Positions 48,752 to 58,652 of a DNA stretch of 64,000 nucleotides are shown piece after piece; the first letter of the stretch is position 1; each line of letters starts with the position of its first letter. The stretch lies in NCBI RefSeq assembly GCF_028618695.1, contig NZ_JAQIVI010000149.1, positions 46,833 to 110,832 of the forward strand. The letters run 5' to 3'. Origin of the DNA: Natrinema soli (GTDB lineage Archaea; Halobacteriota; Halobacteria; Halobacteriales; Natrialbaceae). The notes under the pieces are model-generated. The model did no database searches, was not told the origin of the DNA, and saw nothing but the letters and a program-made list of their open reading frames with translations. Made by a program: the position numbers and the translations under genes.

Positions 48752-49788
48752 CACGTCGGCTCGACCAGCTCGCCGTATTCGCCGATGTGTTCGTCGTCCG
48801 TGTCGAGATAGTCGTTCGTCCAGGCGTCCTCGGACGTCACGTCTCCACCCGGGTAATCGCCGTCCGCAAGCGTCGTTCGGAGGGACTCCCAGACGGCAGA
48901 CTCGTTCCACCCCCAGCCGTGTTCTCGAACCGCTTCCGACAGCATGAACTCCGTCCGGAGCTCGTTCCACTTGTCGCGCTGATTCGCGCGAGTGTCCTCG
49001 AGTTCCGGCACGGCCTCGAGGAGCAGTCCCGTCGCGTCGTCGGGGTTGTCGTTCGCCCAGACTGCCCCGCGAGCGGTCGCCCGAAGGAACGATCGAACCG
49101 TGTCGGGATTTGATTCGGCGAACGATCGCGACGTCGCAATCACGTGACCGTAGGAGGGGATCACGTCGGTAACCGAGAGCGTCTCGATATCGTACCCTTG
49201 ATGGCGAGCATCGACGACGTCACTGAACACACCGCTCGCTGCGTCGATTTCTCCGGACAGCAATTGCTGAACCGTATCGAATCCGCTATCGACGTATTCG
49301 ACGTCATCGAGAACTCCTTCGTGCTCGAGATACGCCTCCGTCATCTGCCGAACCATCCCGGGACCGCTTCCGAGTGTGACGCCGGCCAGCTGTTCACTCC
49401 CTGAGAGTTCCGCTCCGAAATTGTCACGGGCGGTAAACACCTGAACCGGTCCCCGCTGCATGATAATGCCGACTGCGATGACGTCAAGCTCGTTGGCGTT
49501 CGCGTTCAGGACTTGGCCGGCGCTCGTAATCGCAAATTTCGAATTGCCTAACCCGGCCTGCGTTGCCGAAAAGTCGGACCCCTCTCCGGGTTCGATCCCC
49601 GTCAACTCGAGCGTTTCCGCTTCGTAGAACCCTCGTTCAGCGGCGGTAAAGTACGGAACGTGGAGGCCGTTGGGTTTCCAATTGAGGAGTAGCGATGCCT
49701 TCGCCCCTTCGCTATCGCTTCCTCCGAAACACCCTGCAAGTGTTCCGGACCCCAGTGTCGCGAGCAGCTGCCGTCTACTGGAACGCAT
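48751..49788 (-). CDS. NMT1/THI5-like substrate-binding lipoprotein
   Basis: 345 residues. A Tat/lipobox start (SSRRQLLATLGSGTLAGC, Cys19) anchors it outside. The domain begins LLLNWKPNGLHVPYFTAAERG and has SKFAITSAGQVLNAN and IDAASGVFSDVVD. The family binds pyrimidine precursors of thiamine, riboflavin or similar molecules. It is the extracellular paralogue of the fusion regulator at 45,150. The following permease overlaps its stop. Confidence 0.93.
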   Translation of the reverse strand: MRSSRRQLLATLGSGTLAGCFGGSDSEGAKASLLLNWKPNGLHVPYFTAAERGFYEAETLELTGIEPGEGSDFSATQAGLGNSKFAITSAGQVLNANANELDVIAVGIIMQRGPVQVFTARDNFGAELSGSEQLAGVTLGSGPGMVRQMTEAYLEHEGVLDDVEYVDSGFDTVQQLLSGEIDAASGVFSDVVDARHQGYDIETLSVTDVIPSYGHVIATSRSFAESNPDTVRSFLRATARGAVWANDNPDDATGLLLEAVPELEDTRANQRDKWNELRTEFMLSEAVREHGWGWNESAVWESLRTTLADGDYPGGDVTSEDAWTNDYLDTDDEHIGEYGELVEPT

Positions 49789-50220
49789 TAGTAGTCTTCC
49801 CTGCGGATCCCACTGTTCGATACTGTTGCACCTGATTGTCTCTCTTCAAGTAAATCATCCCTTCTTATGCTGATACTGAGTTGTAGTATATTAATAGTTC
49901 TCCACAAATGTTTATAAGTAGAGTGAAACAAAGCGTCGAAACGGGCAACAGCTGTTATATCAAATCATACTGCGTGTGGGTTTACACTCCGTAGTTAGCA
50001 TATCCCTATTTGAATAGAGACTTCTTACGATTCTTCGAAAGTGACAAATTTTAAGAACCATCGGTCAATGGACGACCTTCCGTAGTCAGATCTACCGATT
50101 CGTCGACCGGTAGCTGAGCGTGCCAGTCGAACTGTTGCTCGGCATTCCTCAGTTTGAGCCGAATTGCCTGTGATCATTGTCGAATATACGGCTTGCTCAC
50201 GGTGTAGGTCGCGAAAAGGA
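49789..50220. other. Intergenic region upstream of the binding protein
   Basis: 432 bp; no gene seen. The first 130 bp (toward the lipoprotein start) are AT-rich, with gtttataagtagag at 49,909-49,922 as a TATA-like element. The rest is featureless until the tRNA. Confidence 0.45.
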
Positions 50221-50295
50221 TGCTCCGACTGGGATTCGAACCCAGGTCATTGCCGTGAGAGGGCAATATGATTGGCCGGACTACACCATCGGAGC
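50221..50295 (-). tRNA. tRNA-Glu (anticodon CTC)
   Basis: 75 nt. The minus strand begins gctccgatggtgtagtccgg and folds as a cloverleaf: acceptor gctccga/tcggagc, anticodon stem ttgcc/ggcaa around the loop ctctcac (anticodon CTC, reads GAG), T-arm ctggg-ttcgaat-cccag and discriminator A. No intron. CCA is not encoded. Confidence 0.95.
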
Positions 50296-50471
50296 GCGAC
50301 GCGCCGTCTCGCTCCGGGCCCTGCGTCGCGGTGGTCCACAGGACGTCGGAGCGGGCGTCGTCTCTATTCAATCGTTGCGCAGTACGATGTTTAAGGATTC
50401 CGTTTCGTTTCGGGGCTGTCGACCTCTGCCACGCGAGAGCGGATCAGTGGCCGGCGTTTCGTCGGTGGCCG

Positions 50472-51725
50472 TTACTCGTCGAACGGCGACTTGGTCGCTT
50501 CCGGTTCGAAGCCCTCGAGGCTGATGATGTTCTCGCGGCCGACGCGGAGCTTGCTGATGGTGCCGTCGTCTTCCATATCGGAGAGCAGCATGCTGACCTT
50601 GGACTTCGACCAGCCGGTTTCCTCGACGATATTGACCTGTTTCATCCGGCCGCCGTTCTCCTGGATGAGCGTGACGACGCGGTCCTCGTCCGTCATGAGT
50701 TCCTCGTCGGAGAGTGGTTCGGGCTCACCGTCGGACTCATCATTCGTGTCGGCCGCTGCTGGCGGCGGCGCCGAATCGCCGGTAGAATCGGACGCCGTAG
50801 CGGCGACTTTCTCGCTACCGGGGCCGCGTCGTCGGTACCAGACCACGGCTGCGACGCCGATGCCTGCACAGAGGAGGGCACCGACGAGATACCAGCCCAG
50901 ACCGAGACTACTTATCGTCGCGAGGAGTCCGGCTGCGTTACTCGCGGCGCCGGGCCGATCGAACACCGCCCGGGGCCGGCCGTCGATGAACTCTCGCTGG
51001 CCGCTCCACCGAACCGACTCCGCGTCCTCGAGCGAGGCGCCGGCGTACTGTCCATCGTCGGGTTCGATGGATCGGAAGGTGAGATCGCCGCCCGCCTCGA
51101 TCACGATCGCCTGATTGGATGCGAGCGGGATACTTTCGAAGACGTCGCCGACGACGATCCGGTCCGCTTCGACGACGCCGAATTCCGTCCAGGTAAACGA
51201 CATTTCGACGACGCCCGTCGCGGTGGATTCGTTCCCGGTAGCGCCCGTGGCGGTGAACTGTTCTTCGACCTGCGCTGAGCGACGGAAGTTCGTCGCGTCC
51301 ATCTCTCGACCGGTCGCCTGTCCACCGATTTCGGTCAGGGTACGCGATTGATTGGTAAACCCGTCGTACAGATCCGTCTCGTTGGCTTCGAACTCCTCGG
51401 CGAAGGCCTCGAAGTTCTCCCTGGCAGCGGTCGCGTTGTCATCGTTCGCGAACCGCCGCTCGTATCTGAACGTCCACGTCGCGCTGCCGTTCTCGTGGAC
51501 GGTGATCTCGAACGTCGTATTGTCGAAGTCCTGCGTTTCCTGGGTGACGAGCGGGCTCCCGTCCGCCTGGGTGACCATCGTCGCGGATCGCGTCTCGGTC
51601 GGAGCCGGCTCCGTCACTGATGGCGAAGCGGATCCAGTGTCAGCCAACGCGATCGGTCCGCAGACCCCGGTCACGAGCGCGAGGATGACGAGACCGACGA
51701 ATCCGACGGAGCCCGACCGGTTCAT
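50472..51725 (-). CDS. Membrane-anchored HTH protein
   Basis: 417 residues. Signal peptide (VGFVGLVILALVTGVCGPIA), an extracellular beta-rich region of about 230 residues, one transmembrane helix (AGLLATISSLGLGWYLVGAL), then a cytoplasmic C-terminal winged helix: VVTLIQENGGRMKQVNIVEETGWSKSKVSMLLSDME. This haloarchaeal type joins an outside domain directly to a DNA-binding domain, as a one-component membrane sensor. The signal sensed is unknown. Confidence 0.8.
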   Translation of the reverse strand: MNRSGSVGFVGLVILALVTGVCGPIALADTGSASPSVTEPAPTETRSATMVTQADGSPLVTQETQDFDNTTFEITVHENGSATWTFRYERRFANDDNATAARENFEAFAEEFEANETDLYDGFTNQSRTLTEIGGQATGREMDATNFRRSAQVEEQFTATGATGNESTATGVVEMSFTWTEFGVVEADRIVVGDVFESIPLASNQAIVIEAGGDLTFRSIEPDDGQYAGASLEDAESVRWSGQREFIDGRPRAVFDRPGAASNAAGLLATISSLGLGWYLVGALLCAGIGVAAVVWYRRRGPGSEKVAATASDSTGDSAPPPAAADTNDESDGEPEPLSDEELMTDEDRVVTLIQENGGRMKQVNIVEETGWSKSKVSMLLSDMEDDGTISKLRVGRENIISLEGFEPEATKSPFDE

Positions 51726-51931
51726 TCGTCTACTCAGTACGTGCCGGTGCTAAAAATCCTTGTGAATAGCGGTATCGACGCAAACTGGATCACAGGCCGG
51801 GCAGTCGGTGGAGCGTTCCCGAGAGCCATCCGCCCGAAACTCTCGAAACGCCGGGTCACGTTGCACCGTCCCCTCGGCTCGCTCCGACCCGTGTCGATAG
51901 CCACAAATCACTCGACCGAGTAGCGCCGGCC

Positions 51932-52510
51932 ATGATAACGAACCTCGCGGAAGGCGTACAGGCGTTTACCAGCAACGTCTTTCTCGTCCCCGGCGACCGG
52001 CCCGTGCTCGTCGATACGGGTGCGAACTTCGACCTCGTCGACGCCGTCCGCGATCGAATCGACGAAATCGACGCCGTCATCCTGACGCATACGCACCGCG
52101 ACCACGTCGGAAACCTCCCGGCGGTGAAAGACGCTTTCGACGTCGACGCGTGGGGGTACGACACCTCGATCGACGGCGTCGACCACGCGATCGCGGACGA
52201 GGAGACGGTCCAGTTGGGCGACGACGACTACGTCGCGCTCCACACACCGGGACATAAGGACGATCACCTCTGCTTGTACTCGGCCGACGCGAGTGTGCTG
52301 TTCGCGGGCGACCTCGTCTTCCAGAACGGGAGCTTCGGTCGAACTGATCTCGAGGAGGGCGACCGGGGGGCCCTGATCGAGAGCATCGATCGGGTGCTCG
52401 AGCGGATCGATCCGGAACTCGAGGCGATGCACACCGGTCACGGGCCGAGCGTGACGAGCGACCCCTACGATCACGTCGAACTGTCGGCGCAGATGGCGCG
52501 ACAGATGTAG
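51932..52510 (+). CDS. Metallo-beta-lactamase-fold hydrolase
   Basis: 192 residues. Zinc motif THTHRDHVG, then later conserved His in HTPGHKDDH, Asp in LFAGDLVF and C-terminal HTGHGP. This is a compact glyoxalase-II-like hydrolase. Substrate unknown; thioesterase activity on S-acyl compounds would be typical. Start ATG at 51,932. Confidence 0.92.
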   Translation: MITNLAEGVQAFTSNVFLVPGDRPVLVDTGANFDLVDAVRDRIDEIDAVILTHTHRDHVGNLPAVKDAFDVDAWGYDTSIDGVDHAIADEETVQLGDDDYVALHTPGHKDDHLCLYSADASVLFAGDLVFQNGSFGRTDLEEGDRGALIESIDRVLERIDPELEAMHTGHGPSVTSDPYDHVELSAQMARQM

Positions 52511-52566
52511 ACTCGGTTCGTCCGGCCTCGAGTTTGCGGGCTGGATCCTCGCGGAGAGCCGTTAGA

Positions 52567-53418
52567 TCAGTCGGAAATCGGTGAGACCGATACTCGCCCA
52601 GCGGCGTCGAGCAACGCGTTGTAGGCGCGATCGTACGCGCGTGCGATCCGTGCGGGATCGTCACGCGCGTCGCTGTCGAGCGGTGGCAGCCGGACGCGCT
52701 CGAGGGGATCGAGATACTCGAGTACGTCGGGGACGCGCTTCTCGAGCGTTCCGTCTCTGGGGCTCGAGTTCGCGATCTCGCAGGCCCGACGGTAGCGATC
52801 GCCGTCGTAAATCCCAACGCGACCGGGTTCGACAGCCGCGACGGCGGCGATCGACGCGGGATCCAGCGACGCGAGCGGGAGCGCGATGTCGCTGTAGGAT
52901 TCGACGACGGCGACCTCGGCCGCCTCGATCTCGTCGGCCAGTCGTTCGAACGCGGGGACGTACTCCCGTTCGGCGAGGTCGTTGTACTCCTCGACGGTCT
53001 CGACGGGGATCGCGTCCGCGAGCGGGAGGGCGTCGGCGACAGCGTCCGGAATCTCGGCGGTCGCGTTGCGGACGAACAGCGACTCGTCGATCCCGCGACC
53101 GATCCGGTCGACGACGAACTCCCGATCGGTCCTCCCGAGTAGGCCGCTTCCGTCGCCGGGGGTGGGTCGCCAGAGCCGGTGGACGGGATTGAGTCGTTCG
53201 GGCGGTCGGCCCCGGCCGTCTGCCGCCGAGAGCCGCATCGCATCTTTGCCGTAGAGCCGCCCGCCGTCGAGGGCGCGACGGCAGTCGTCGTGGTCGAACC
53301 AGAAGTCGTTGCCGGCGCGGGGCTTGTAACCGGCCGCGCCGGTTCGATCGAGCAGGCCGGCTGAGAACGTGGTCTTGCCGGCGTCGACGCGATCGGCACC
53401 GACCACGAGGAGGATCAT
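52567..53418 (-). CDS. Predicted P-loop ATPase (DtbS-like fold)
   Basis: 283 residues. The Walker A-like VVGADRVDAGKTTFSAGLLD opens the protein. A long alpha/beta region contains VAVVESYSDIALPL. It is conserved in haloarchaea; the fold resembles dethiobiotin-synthetase-type P-loop enzymes. Start at Met 53,418 (MILLVVGADR) because the upstream frame is basic and atypical. The stop of the upstream gene overlaps by 4 bp. Confidence 0.75.
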   Translation of the reverse strand: MILLVVGADRVDAGKTTFSAGLLDRTGAAGYKPRAGNDFWFDHDDCRRALDGGRLYGKDAMRLSAADGRGRPPERLNPVHRLWRPTPGDGSGLLGRTDREFVVDRIGRGIDESLFVRNATAEIPDAVADALPLADAIPVETVEEYNDLAEREYVPAFERLADEIEAAEVAVVESYSDIALPLASLDPASIAAVAAVEPGRVGIYDGDRYRRACEIANSSPRDGTLEKRVPDVLEYLDPLERVRLPPLDSDARDDPARIARAYDRAYNALLDAAGRVSVSPISD

Positions 53419-53681
53419 TCGCTCAGGCCGTAGTAGCCGGGTTCGTCTTCGTCCCGCGGCTCGGCGACCACGAGGTCCTCGGCGTTGGTCATGACCCACG
53501 GGATCGCCCAGTCGAGCAGAATGTCCTCGGTCTCGCGATCGATATCCGCGTCGGGCTCGAGTCCCTGCAACAATCGAGCGATCTCGTAGACGGTGTACAT
53601 CTGGTCGTCCTCGAGGAGCTCCGCCGGCGTGTAGAAGTCACACGGCGGGAGGTTCTCGAACTCCGATTTGGGGACGGGCAT
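53415..53681 (-). CDS. DUF5827 family protein
   Basis: 88 residues starting MPVPKSEFENLPPCDFYTPA. It includes LLEDDQMYTVYEIARLLQGL and LLDWAIPWVM. A strongly conserved haloarchaeal family of unknown function. It overlaps the P-loop gene start (53,418/53,415), so they form an operon. Confidence 0.85.
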   Translation of the reverse strand: MPVPKSEFENLPPCDFYTPAELLEDDQMYTVYEIARLLQGLEPDADIDRETEDILLDWAIPWVMTNAEDLVVAEPRDEDEPGYYGLSE

Positions 53682-53864
53682 ACACCACCGTACCGTCGGC
53701 CGGTGCCTAAATGGTTCGTTCCCGATCGACCGACCGAGACGGGCGCGGACCGCCGACCGCGATCTCACGTGTTTGTGATGAGCCCCTCTTTCGGACCGGC
53801 GCAAGCATTGGTATCCTGCGAAATGGCCATTGCACTTTACATACTCGGCACTCGAGTACGGACG

Positions 53865-55613
53865 ATGATACAGGGACTTGACCCCATCCTATTGATTTAC
53901 ATCCTTTCGGCGCTGGTGAGCGCTGCACTCGCGGTGGTTCTCTGGCAGCACCGCGGGAAGACCGGTGTGATCTCGCTTCTCGGGGCCGTCCTCGCGGCGG
54001 GGTTGTGGGACGTGTCGCTGGTGTTGCTGTCCGTTATCGATCATCCCCTTGCAACCACCGTACTGACCGGAACGTTATTCCTGGGCGTCGGATTCGCGAC
54101 GATGGCGTCTCTCGTCTTCACCCTCGTGTACACCGGACGGGAGAAGTTCCTCACGACTCCGACACTCGCCGTCCTGTCGGCCGAACCGATACTGTTGGCC
54201 ATCCTCGCCGTCGTCAATCCGTTTCATCTCTTTTTCGAGTCGTTCGACGGGGTCCTCGAGCCCGGCCCGCTGCTCTGGGCACACGTCGGCTACGCGTACC
54301 TCGTTTCGGGACTGGTGACGGTCCTCATACTCGGATTTCTCTACCGGTCCCGGTCGCTGTACAAGGGCCAGAGTGCCGCACTCCTCGCCGGAACGCTCGC
54401 GACCTGGGTCGCAAACGGCGTCTACGCCGCCGGTTTCGTCGAGTTCGATACGTCACCGATCGGGTTCGTCGTGACCGGATCGTTGTACGCGGTCGCCATC
54501 GTTCGCTACCGACTGGCCGACATCGTCCCGATCGCCCGCGATCGAGTCATCGATACTGTCACTGACGCCGTCTTCGTCGTCGACACGGACGACCGGATTA
54601 TCGATATCAACCCCGCCGCGCGGGACCTGTTCGAGGGCACCGACAGATCGGTGATCGGAACCGACGTCCACTCGTTGATCGACGGCTATTCCGTGTTGGA
54701 AGAACAGTACGACGAGATCACGACTGCCCCCGTCGAATCGGAGCGGGAGTTTTCGCTCGATACCGTCGCCTACCACGTCCGGTCGACGCCGATCGAGGAC
54801 AGCCGAGATCGCCACGTCGGCTGGCTGCTCATCATCCGTGACATCACCGAACGGAAACGCCACGAAGAACGCCTCGAGCAACAGAACGAGCGTCTGGAAC
54901 AGTTCGCGAACATCGTGTCACACGACCTTCGAAACCCGCTGAACGTCGCGGACGGCTATCTGAATCTCGCTCGCGAGGCCGACGATCCGGTCCAGTATTT
55001 CGACGAGATCGAGCGATCACACGACCGAATGGAGACGATCATCGAGGACGTGCTCGCGCTCGCCCGGGAGGGCTCGGCGGTCACCGATCCCGAACCGGTC
55101 GCACTCGCCGATCTCGCCGAGCGAGCCTGGGAGAGCGTCGACACCGGCGATGCCACCCTCTCCGTGACGTTCGATATGACGATTCTCGCCGACGCGAAGC
55201 GGGTAACACGCCTGTTCGAGAACCTGTTTCGGAACAGCGTCGAACACGGTACACCGGACGGAACGGACGACGGCGCGGACCCGATCAGGTCGTCGCTCGA
55301 GGTCGAGGTGGGCACCATCGCCGTGGACGATGGCGGTGGATCGATAGGGTTCTACGTTGCCGACGACGGTCGGGGACTGCTCGACGAGGAAGACGTTTTC
55401 GAGGACGGCTACACGACCAATCCGGCGGGAACGGGATTCGGGCTGAGCATCGTTGACGGAATCGCGACGGCTCACGGCTGGACCGTCACGGCCGTCGAGA
55501 GCGAGCGCGGCGGTGCCAGATTCGAATTCCGCGGCGTCGATTCGGCCCCTGCGTCGAGCCAGACCGATCCCGCATCTGTGTCCGATATCGAGGCCGAGGC
55601 TCCACGAGACTGA
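53865..55613 (+). CDS. 7TM-sensor histidine kinase
   Basis: 582 residues from MIQGLDPIL. Seven N-terminal helices (the histidine-kinase 7TM sensor, about 1-220) precede a PAS-like domain (DAVFVVDTDDRIIDINPAAR, about 225-335). A HisKA helix with His353 (IVSHDLRNPLNV) and a HATPase domain (ENLFRNSVEHG, FYVADDGRGL, GTGFGLSIVDGI) follow. It phosphorylates a partner receiver protein, not identified here. An upstream frame to 53,703 lacks support. Confidence 0.92.
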   Translation: MIQGLDPILLIYILSALVSAALAVVLWQHRGKTGVISLLGAVLAAGLWDVSLVLLSVIDHPLATTVLTGTLFLGVGFATMASLVFTLVYTGREKFLTTPTLAVLSAEPILLAILAVVNPFHLFFESFDGVLEPGPLLWAHVGYAYLVSGLVTVLILGFLYRSRSLYKGQSAALLAGTLATWVANGVYAAGFVEFDTSPIGFVVTGSLYAVAIVRYRLADIVPIARDRVIDTVTDAVFVVDTDDRIIDINPAARDLFEGTDRSVIGTDVHSLIDGYSVLEEQYDEITTAPVESEREFSLDTVAYHVRSTPIEDSRDRHVGWLLIIRDITERKRHEERLEQQNERLEQFANIVSHDLRNPLNVADGYLNLAREADDPVQYFDEIERSHDRMETIIEDVLALAREGSAVTDPEPVALADLAERAWESVDTGDATLSVTFDMTILADAKRVTRLFENLFRNSVEHGTPDGTDDGADPIRSSLEVEVGTIAVDDGGGSIGFYVADDGRGLLDEEDVFEDGYTTNPAGTGFGLSIVDGIATAHGWTVTAVESERGGARFEFRGVDSAPASSQTDPASVSDIEAEAPRD

Positions 55614-55671
55614 GCGGCTCGTTCGACCCGCTACTGTCGGACAGGACTCGGGATTCGTACCGCTTCTCCCG

Positions 55672-56811
55672 TCATTCGTCTCGTGTCCCACCGTCCAGAT
55701 AGTACCGGATCCGGTCCCGACTCGATTCGGCCACCTTCACGAACTCGACGACACGCTCACCGTCTTCCCGCCGATCGGACTCGAACTCGAGCGTCAGTGA
55801 TTGCTCGCGCAGGTGCTCGAGAAGTGCGTCGATCGCGTCGGGATCGCCCCTGACCGTGTGCCGTTCCCCGACGGTTTCGCCGTCCGCCACGTCCCGAATG
55901 GTCGAGACCATCGGCTCGAGGATCGATTCGCCGAGCGTGTGCGCCCGCGCTCTGAGCCGAGCATCGGTCTCGTCCAATTCGGCCGCCTGAAATGCGTCCC
56001 GAACGATTCGGGAAAGGACGAAGTCACGGCCGTGATCGAAGGGAAGCGAGAAGGCGTACGCGAGTTCCTCGTGGTGCTGTGATTCGGTCGTGTACTTGAC
56101 CATCGATTGCCCGTCAGCCGACTTCAGGACGACGCCCTCTCGTCCCGCCGTATCGAGTTCGTCGATCGTCCCTTTGACCGTCGTACTTGCGGTCGACGGG
56201 TCCACCCGCCCGAAGTGGCGCGGTTGTCCGAATCCGTACTCCTCACAGCGAGACCGCCGATCGGCGACGGGGAGGGGCTCGCCAGACTCGCGGTCACGGA
56301 TGTCGATCACCCGGAACTCGTGGGTGTCGACGCCCTCGTAGTCGTGGGTCGTGTACGGCGTCTCCGGTCCGATCAGTTCGGTACAGAGGACTTTCGCCGG
56401 ATGGCTCGAAAAGAACTCCTCGAGCGGGAGGCATTCGCGCGCTCGCGCCGTCGTAAACGGGCAGACGTAGCCGCTCCTGGTGAACGCGAGGGACTCCCCG
56501 GCACCCGCTCCAACAGCTGCGATCCGGACGTTGAAGCCGTCGAGCTTCTCCTCGATTGCGATCGTCTCGCTCGCCTCGAAAAACGAGGGAATACCGGGAT
56601 CGAGAACGAGAATCCGTGGAATACTCGGATAGCCGCGAACGACGACATCACTCTCCTCGACGATGATAGTTCCACGCTCCACGCCGTGGCGAGCGGCGGT
56701 AAGCACGTAGTGCGTCCGGCCGGCCGCCGACCGCTGCTCGAAGTGCTCGAAGAGGTCGTCGGCCTCCTCCGTGGTTGCCTCGAGCCGCTCGAGGTACTCG
56801 TTGCGGTCCAT
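55672..56811 (-). CDS. ATP-dependent RNA ligase (Rnl3-type)
   Basis: 379 residues. The nucleotidyltransferase motif I is EEKLDGFNVR with Lys89, then ELIGPETPY, EFRVIDIR, EGVVLKSADG and motif V MVKYTTES. The C-terminal helical domain is as in archaeal Rnl3 ligases, which form circular RNAs or seal breaks. It is divergent, 127 bp from the PIN-domain partner gene. Confidence 0.9.
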   Translation of the reverse strand: MDRNEYLERLEATTEEADDLFEHFEQRSAAGRTHYVLTAARHGVERGTIIVEESDVVVRGYPSIPRILVLDPGIPSFFEASETIAIEEKLDGFNVRIAAVGAGAGESLAFTRSGYVCPFTTARARECLPLEEFFSSHPAKVLCTELIGPETPYTTHDYEGVDTHEFRVIDIRDRESGEPLPVADRRSRCEEYGFGQPRHFGRVDPSTASTTVKGTIDELDTAGREGVVLKSADGQSMVKYTTESQHHEELAYAFSLPFDHGRDFVLSRIVRDAFQAAELDETDARLRARAHTLGESILEPMVSTIRDVADGETVGERHTVRGDPDAIDALLEHLREQSLTLEFESDRREDGERVVEFVKVAESSRDRIRYYLDGGTRDE

Positions 56812-56938
56812 ACCTCTCCGACCACGTTCCCGGTGAAAAACACCCGGTCGACCCCCGATCGTCGATCGGTTCGGCCGTTCGCCGCTCCGAATCGATCGCG
56901 GGATGAGGTCTATGTGGATTCCCGTTCAACTGACGACT

Positions 56939-57628
56939 ATGCCCGGTGAACTGCCGCGCCAACGGTTCGTCCTCGACACGTCGCTGTTCATCACCGAGGA
57001 GATCCGTCGGGACGACGAATCGCTCGAGGACGCCGTGATCCGCCTGCTCGATCTCGTCGCGACTGCACGGCTCGAACTCAACATCTCCTGTTACGTGCCG
57101 CCGTCGATCCACGACGAACTCGCGACGATGCTGCGTGAGCGAGACGTCGACGACGCGGTGTTCTCGCGGCTCAACACGTGGGTCGTTCGCAAGAGCCCCG
57201 ACCGGTACGGCGTCACGATTCCGGCGAACATCGTCTACAACTTCATCGACGAGATGAGCGACCGCGTGGACCGCGGCCTCCGCGTCTCGGAGAAGGCGAT
57301 CCGCGAAGTCGAACAGCTCGATCCCGAAGCGCTCGCCGGTGGCTCGAACGCCGACGACGGGCGCGAGGAGTACATGACCGACGCCGATCGAATTCTCTCG
57401 GACATGCGTGACAAGTATCGTCAGGCGCTCCGGCAGGGCGTGCTCGACTCTCGAGAGGACTTCGACCTGTTGGTTCTCGCTCGAGAGTTAGACGCCGGCG
57501 TCGTCACCGAGGATCGAGGCATCATCTCCTGGGCCGACGAGTTCGGTCTCCGGTACGTCCGCGGGGGGCAGTTTCCGACGCTGCTCGAGGAGTACCTGCG
57601 GGCGACCGGCGTCGCAGACGACGACTGA
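56939..57628 (+). CDS. RNA ligase partner protein (PIN domain)
   Basis: 229 residues. [13 protein letters not shown] at the N-terminus, acidic Glu in IHDELATML, and the C-terminal Asp residues in [23 protein letters not shown] form a PIN-type active site. This family is typically encoded next to Rnl3-type ligases and may process RNA ends. The start MPGELPR is preferred over the upstream in-frame Met. Confidence 0.9.
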   Translation: MPGELPRQRFVLDTSLFITEEIRRDDESLEDAVIRLLDLVATARLELNISCYVPPSIHDELATMLRERDVDDAVFSRLNTWVVRKSPDRYGVTIPANIVYNFIDEMSDRVDRGLRVSEKAIREVEQLDPEALAGGSNADDGREEYMTDADRILSDMRDKYRQALRQGVLDSREDFDLLVLARELDAGVVTEDRGIISWADEFGLRYVRGGQFPTLLEEYLRATGVADDD

Positions 57629-57642
57629 GAACGGGGTGTGAT

Positions 57643-58515
57643 TCACCAGACCAGCCACTCGAGCGCGCAGACGAGGGCGGCGAGGAAAACGTGCTCGCCG
57701 TCGACGACGAAGCCGTAGTACAGCGGGCCGCGGTCGGGCGTCGCGAAGGGAATGTACGCACAGACGTAGGCGTTCATCGCGAGCACGACGAGGAACTCGC
57801 GCGGTAGCATGCCCGTCGCTACGAGGGCGACGACCGCGGCGGCGACGGCGACAGTCGCGAGTAGCGACCCGACGCGCGTTGTTCGCGGGCTGAACAGGTT
57901 CGGAACCGTCGGAATGCTCTCTTCGCGATCCCCCTCGATGTCCTTCACGTCGAAGATCACCGCAGCGATCGTGATCATGACCGTCACGTAGGCGAACAGG
58001 AACAGGATCTCGAGCGAAGCGACCCGATCATAGTAGTAGCCGACTCCCAGCGGGATCGCACCCCACGCGAGCCCGACGACGAGGTTCTTCACGAGGAAGG
58101 TTCGTTTGACGCCGCCGAGGGAGTACAGCAGCGCGACCGCGAGCGGGAGGAACAGATACGCGGCCCCCGGCAGACCGAGCGCGACGGCGATCCCGATCGC
58201 GGCGACGTAGAGGACGATCCCGGCCGTCAGCCAGAGGCGGCCGTACCGCTTCGTAAACGCCGCGCGCCGCGGGACGTTTTGCTCGTCTTCCTCGAGATCC
58301 GTGAACCGATTGACGGTGTAGACGAACATCGTCGCCGCGAAGACGATGAACAGCGGCAGGGGCTCGAGCGAGAGGTTCACGAGAAGTATCGTCGTGACGG
58401 CCACGCTGACCGTCGCCAGCGAGATAAAGAGATTGCTGTGGACCAGAAATCGGAGCACGGCCGTTACCGACGACAGCCACCCCGACGATCGATGCGTTGC
58501 GGTAGGGTTGGTCAC
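57643..58515 (-). CDS. UbiA-family prenyltransferase
   Basis: 290 residues from a GTG start, eight or nine membrane helices. The two prenyl-diphosphate-binding Asp motifs are NRFTDLEED (about residue 69) and DVKDIEGDRE (about 191). It attaches a prenyl chain to a ring acceptor or glycerol phosphate; in haloarchaea candidates include carotenoid elongation or quinone/lipid steps. The longer frame running through the tandem repeats upstream is rejected. Confidence 0.9.
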   Translation of the reverse strand: MTNPTATHRSSGWLSSVTAVLRFLVHSNLFISLATVSVAVTTILLVNLSLEPLPLFIVFAATMFVYTVNRFTDLEEDEQNVPRRAAFTKRYGRLWLTAGIVLYVAAIGIAVALGLPGAAYLFLPLAVALLYSLGGVKRTFLVKNLVVGLAWGAIPLGVGYYYDRVASLEILFLFAYVTVMITIAAVIFDVKDIEGDREESIPTVPNLFSPRTTRVGSLLATVAVAAAVVALVATGMLPREFLVVLAMNAYVCAYIPFATPDRGPLYYGFVVDGEHVFLAALVCALEWLVW

Positions 58516-58652
58516 AGGGCGACCTCTACGCGTCGTTAGTATAGGCGAGCATTGAATGCTCTGCTGGAGGTCGCCCCTCGAGTCGACGTCGAACCGCTCG
58601 GTGCTCCGGTGCTCGCGGCCAGGGTGGAGGGAGCTGGCGCGGGTGTAGGGGA
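58516..58652. other. Leader region between UbiA gene and tandem repeats
   Basis: 137 bp, no gene seen. The minus strand contains cctatactaac (58,538-58,548) as a possible promoter element for the prenyltransferase. Confidence 0.35.

Noticed and set aside
52077..53399. 440-codon minus frame covering the MBL and P-loop genes
   Set aside because: Low-complexity Ser/Arg/Pro translation typical of a shifted frame. Motif-bearing genes occupy both strands here.
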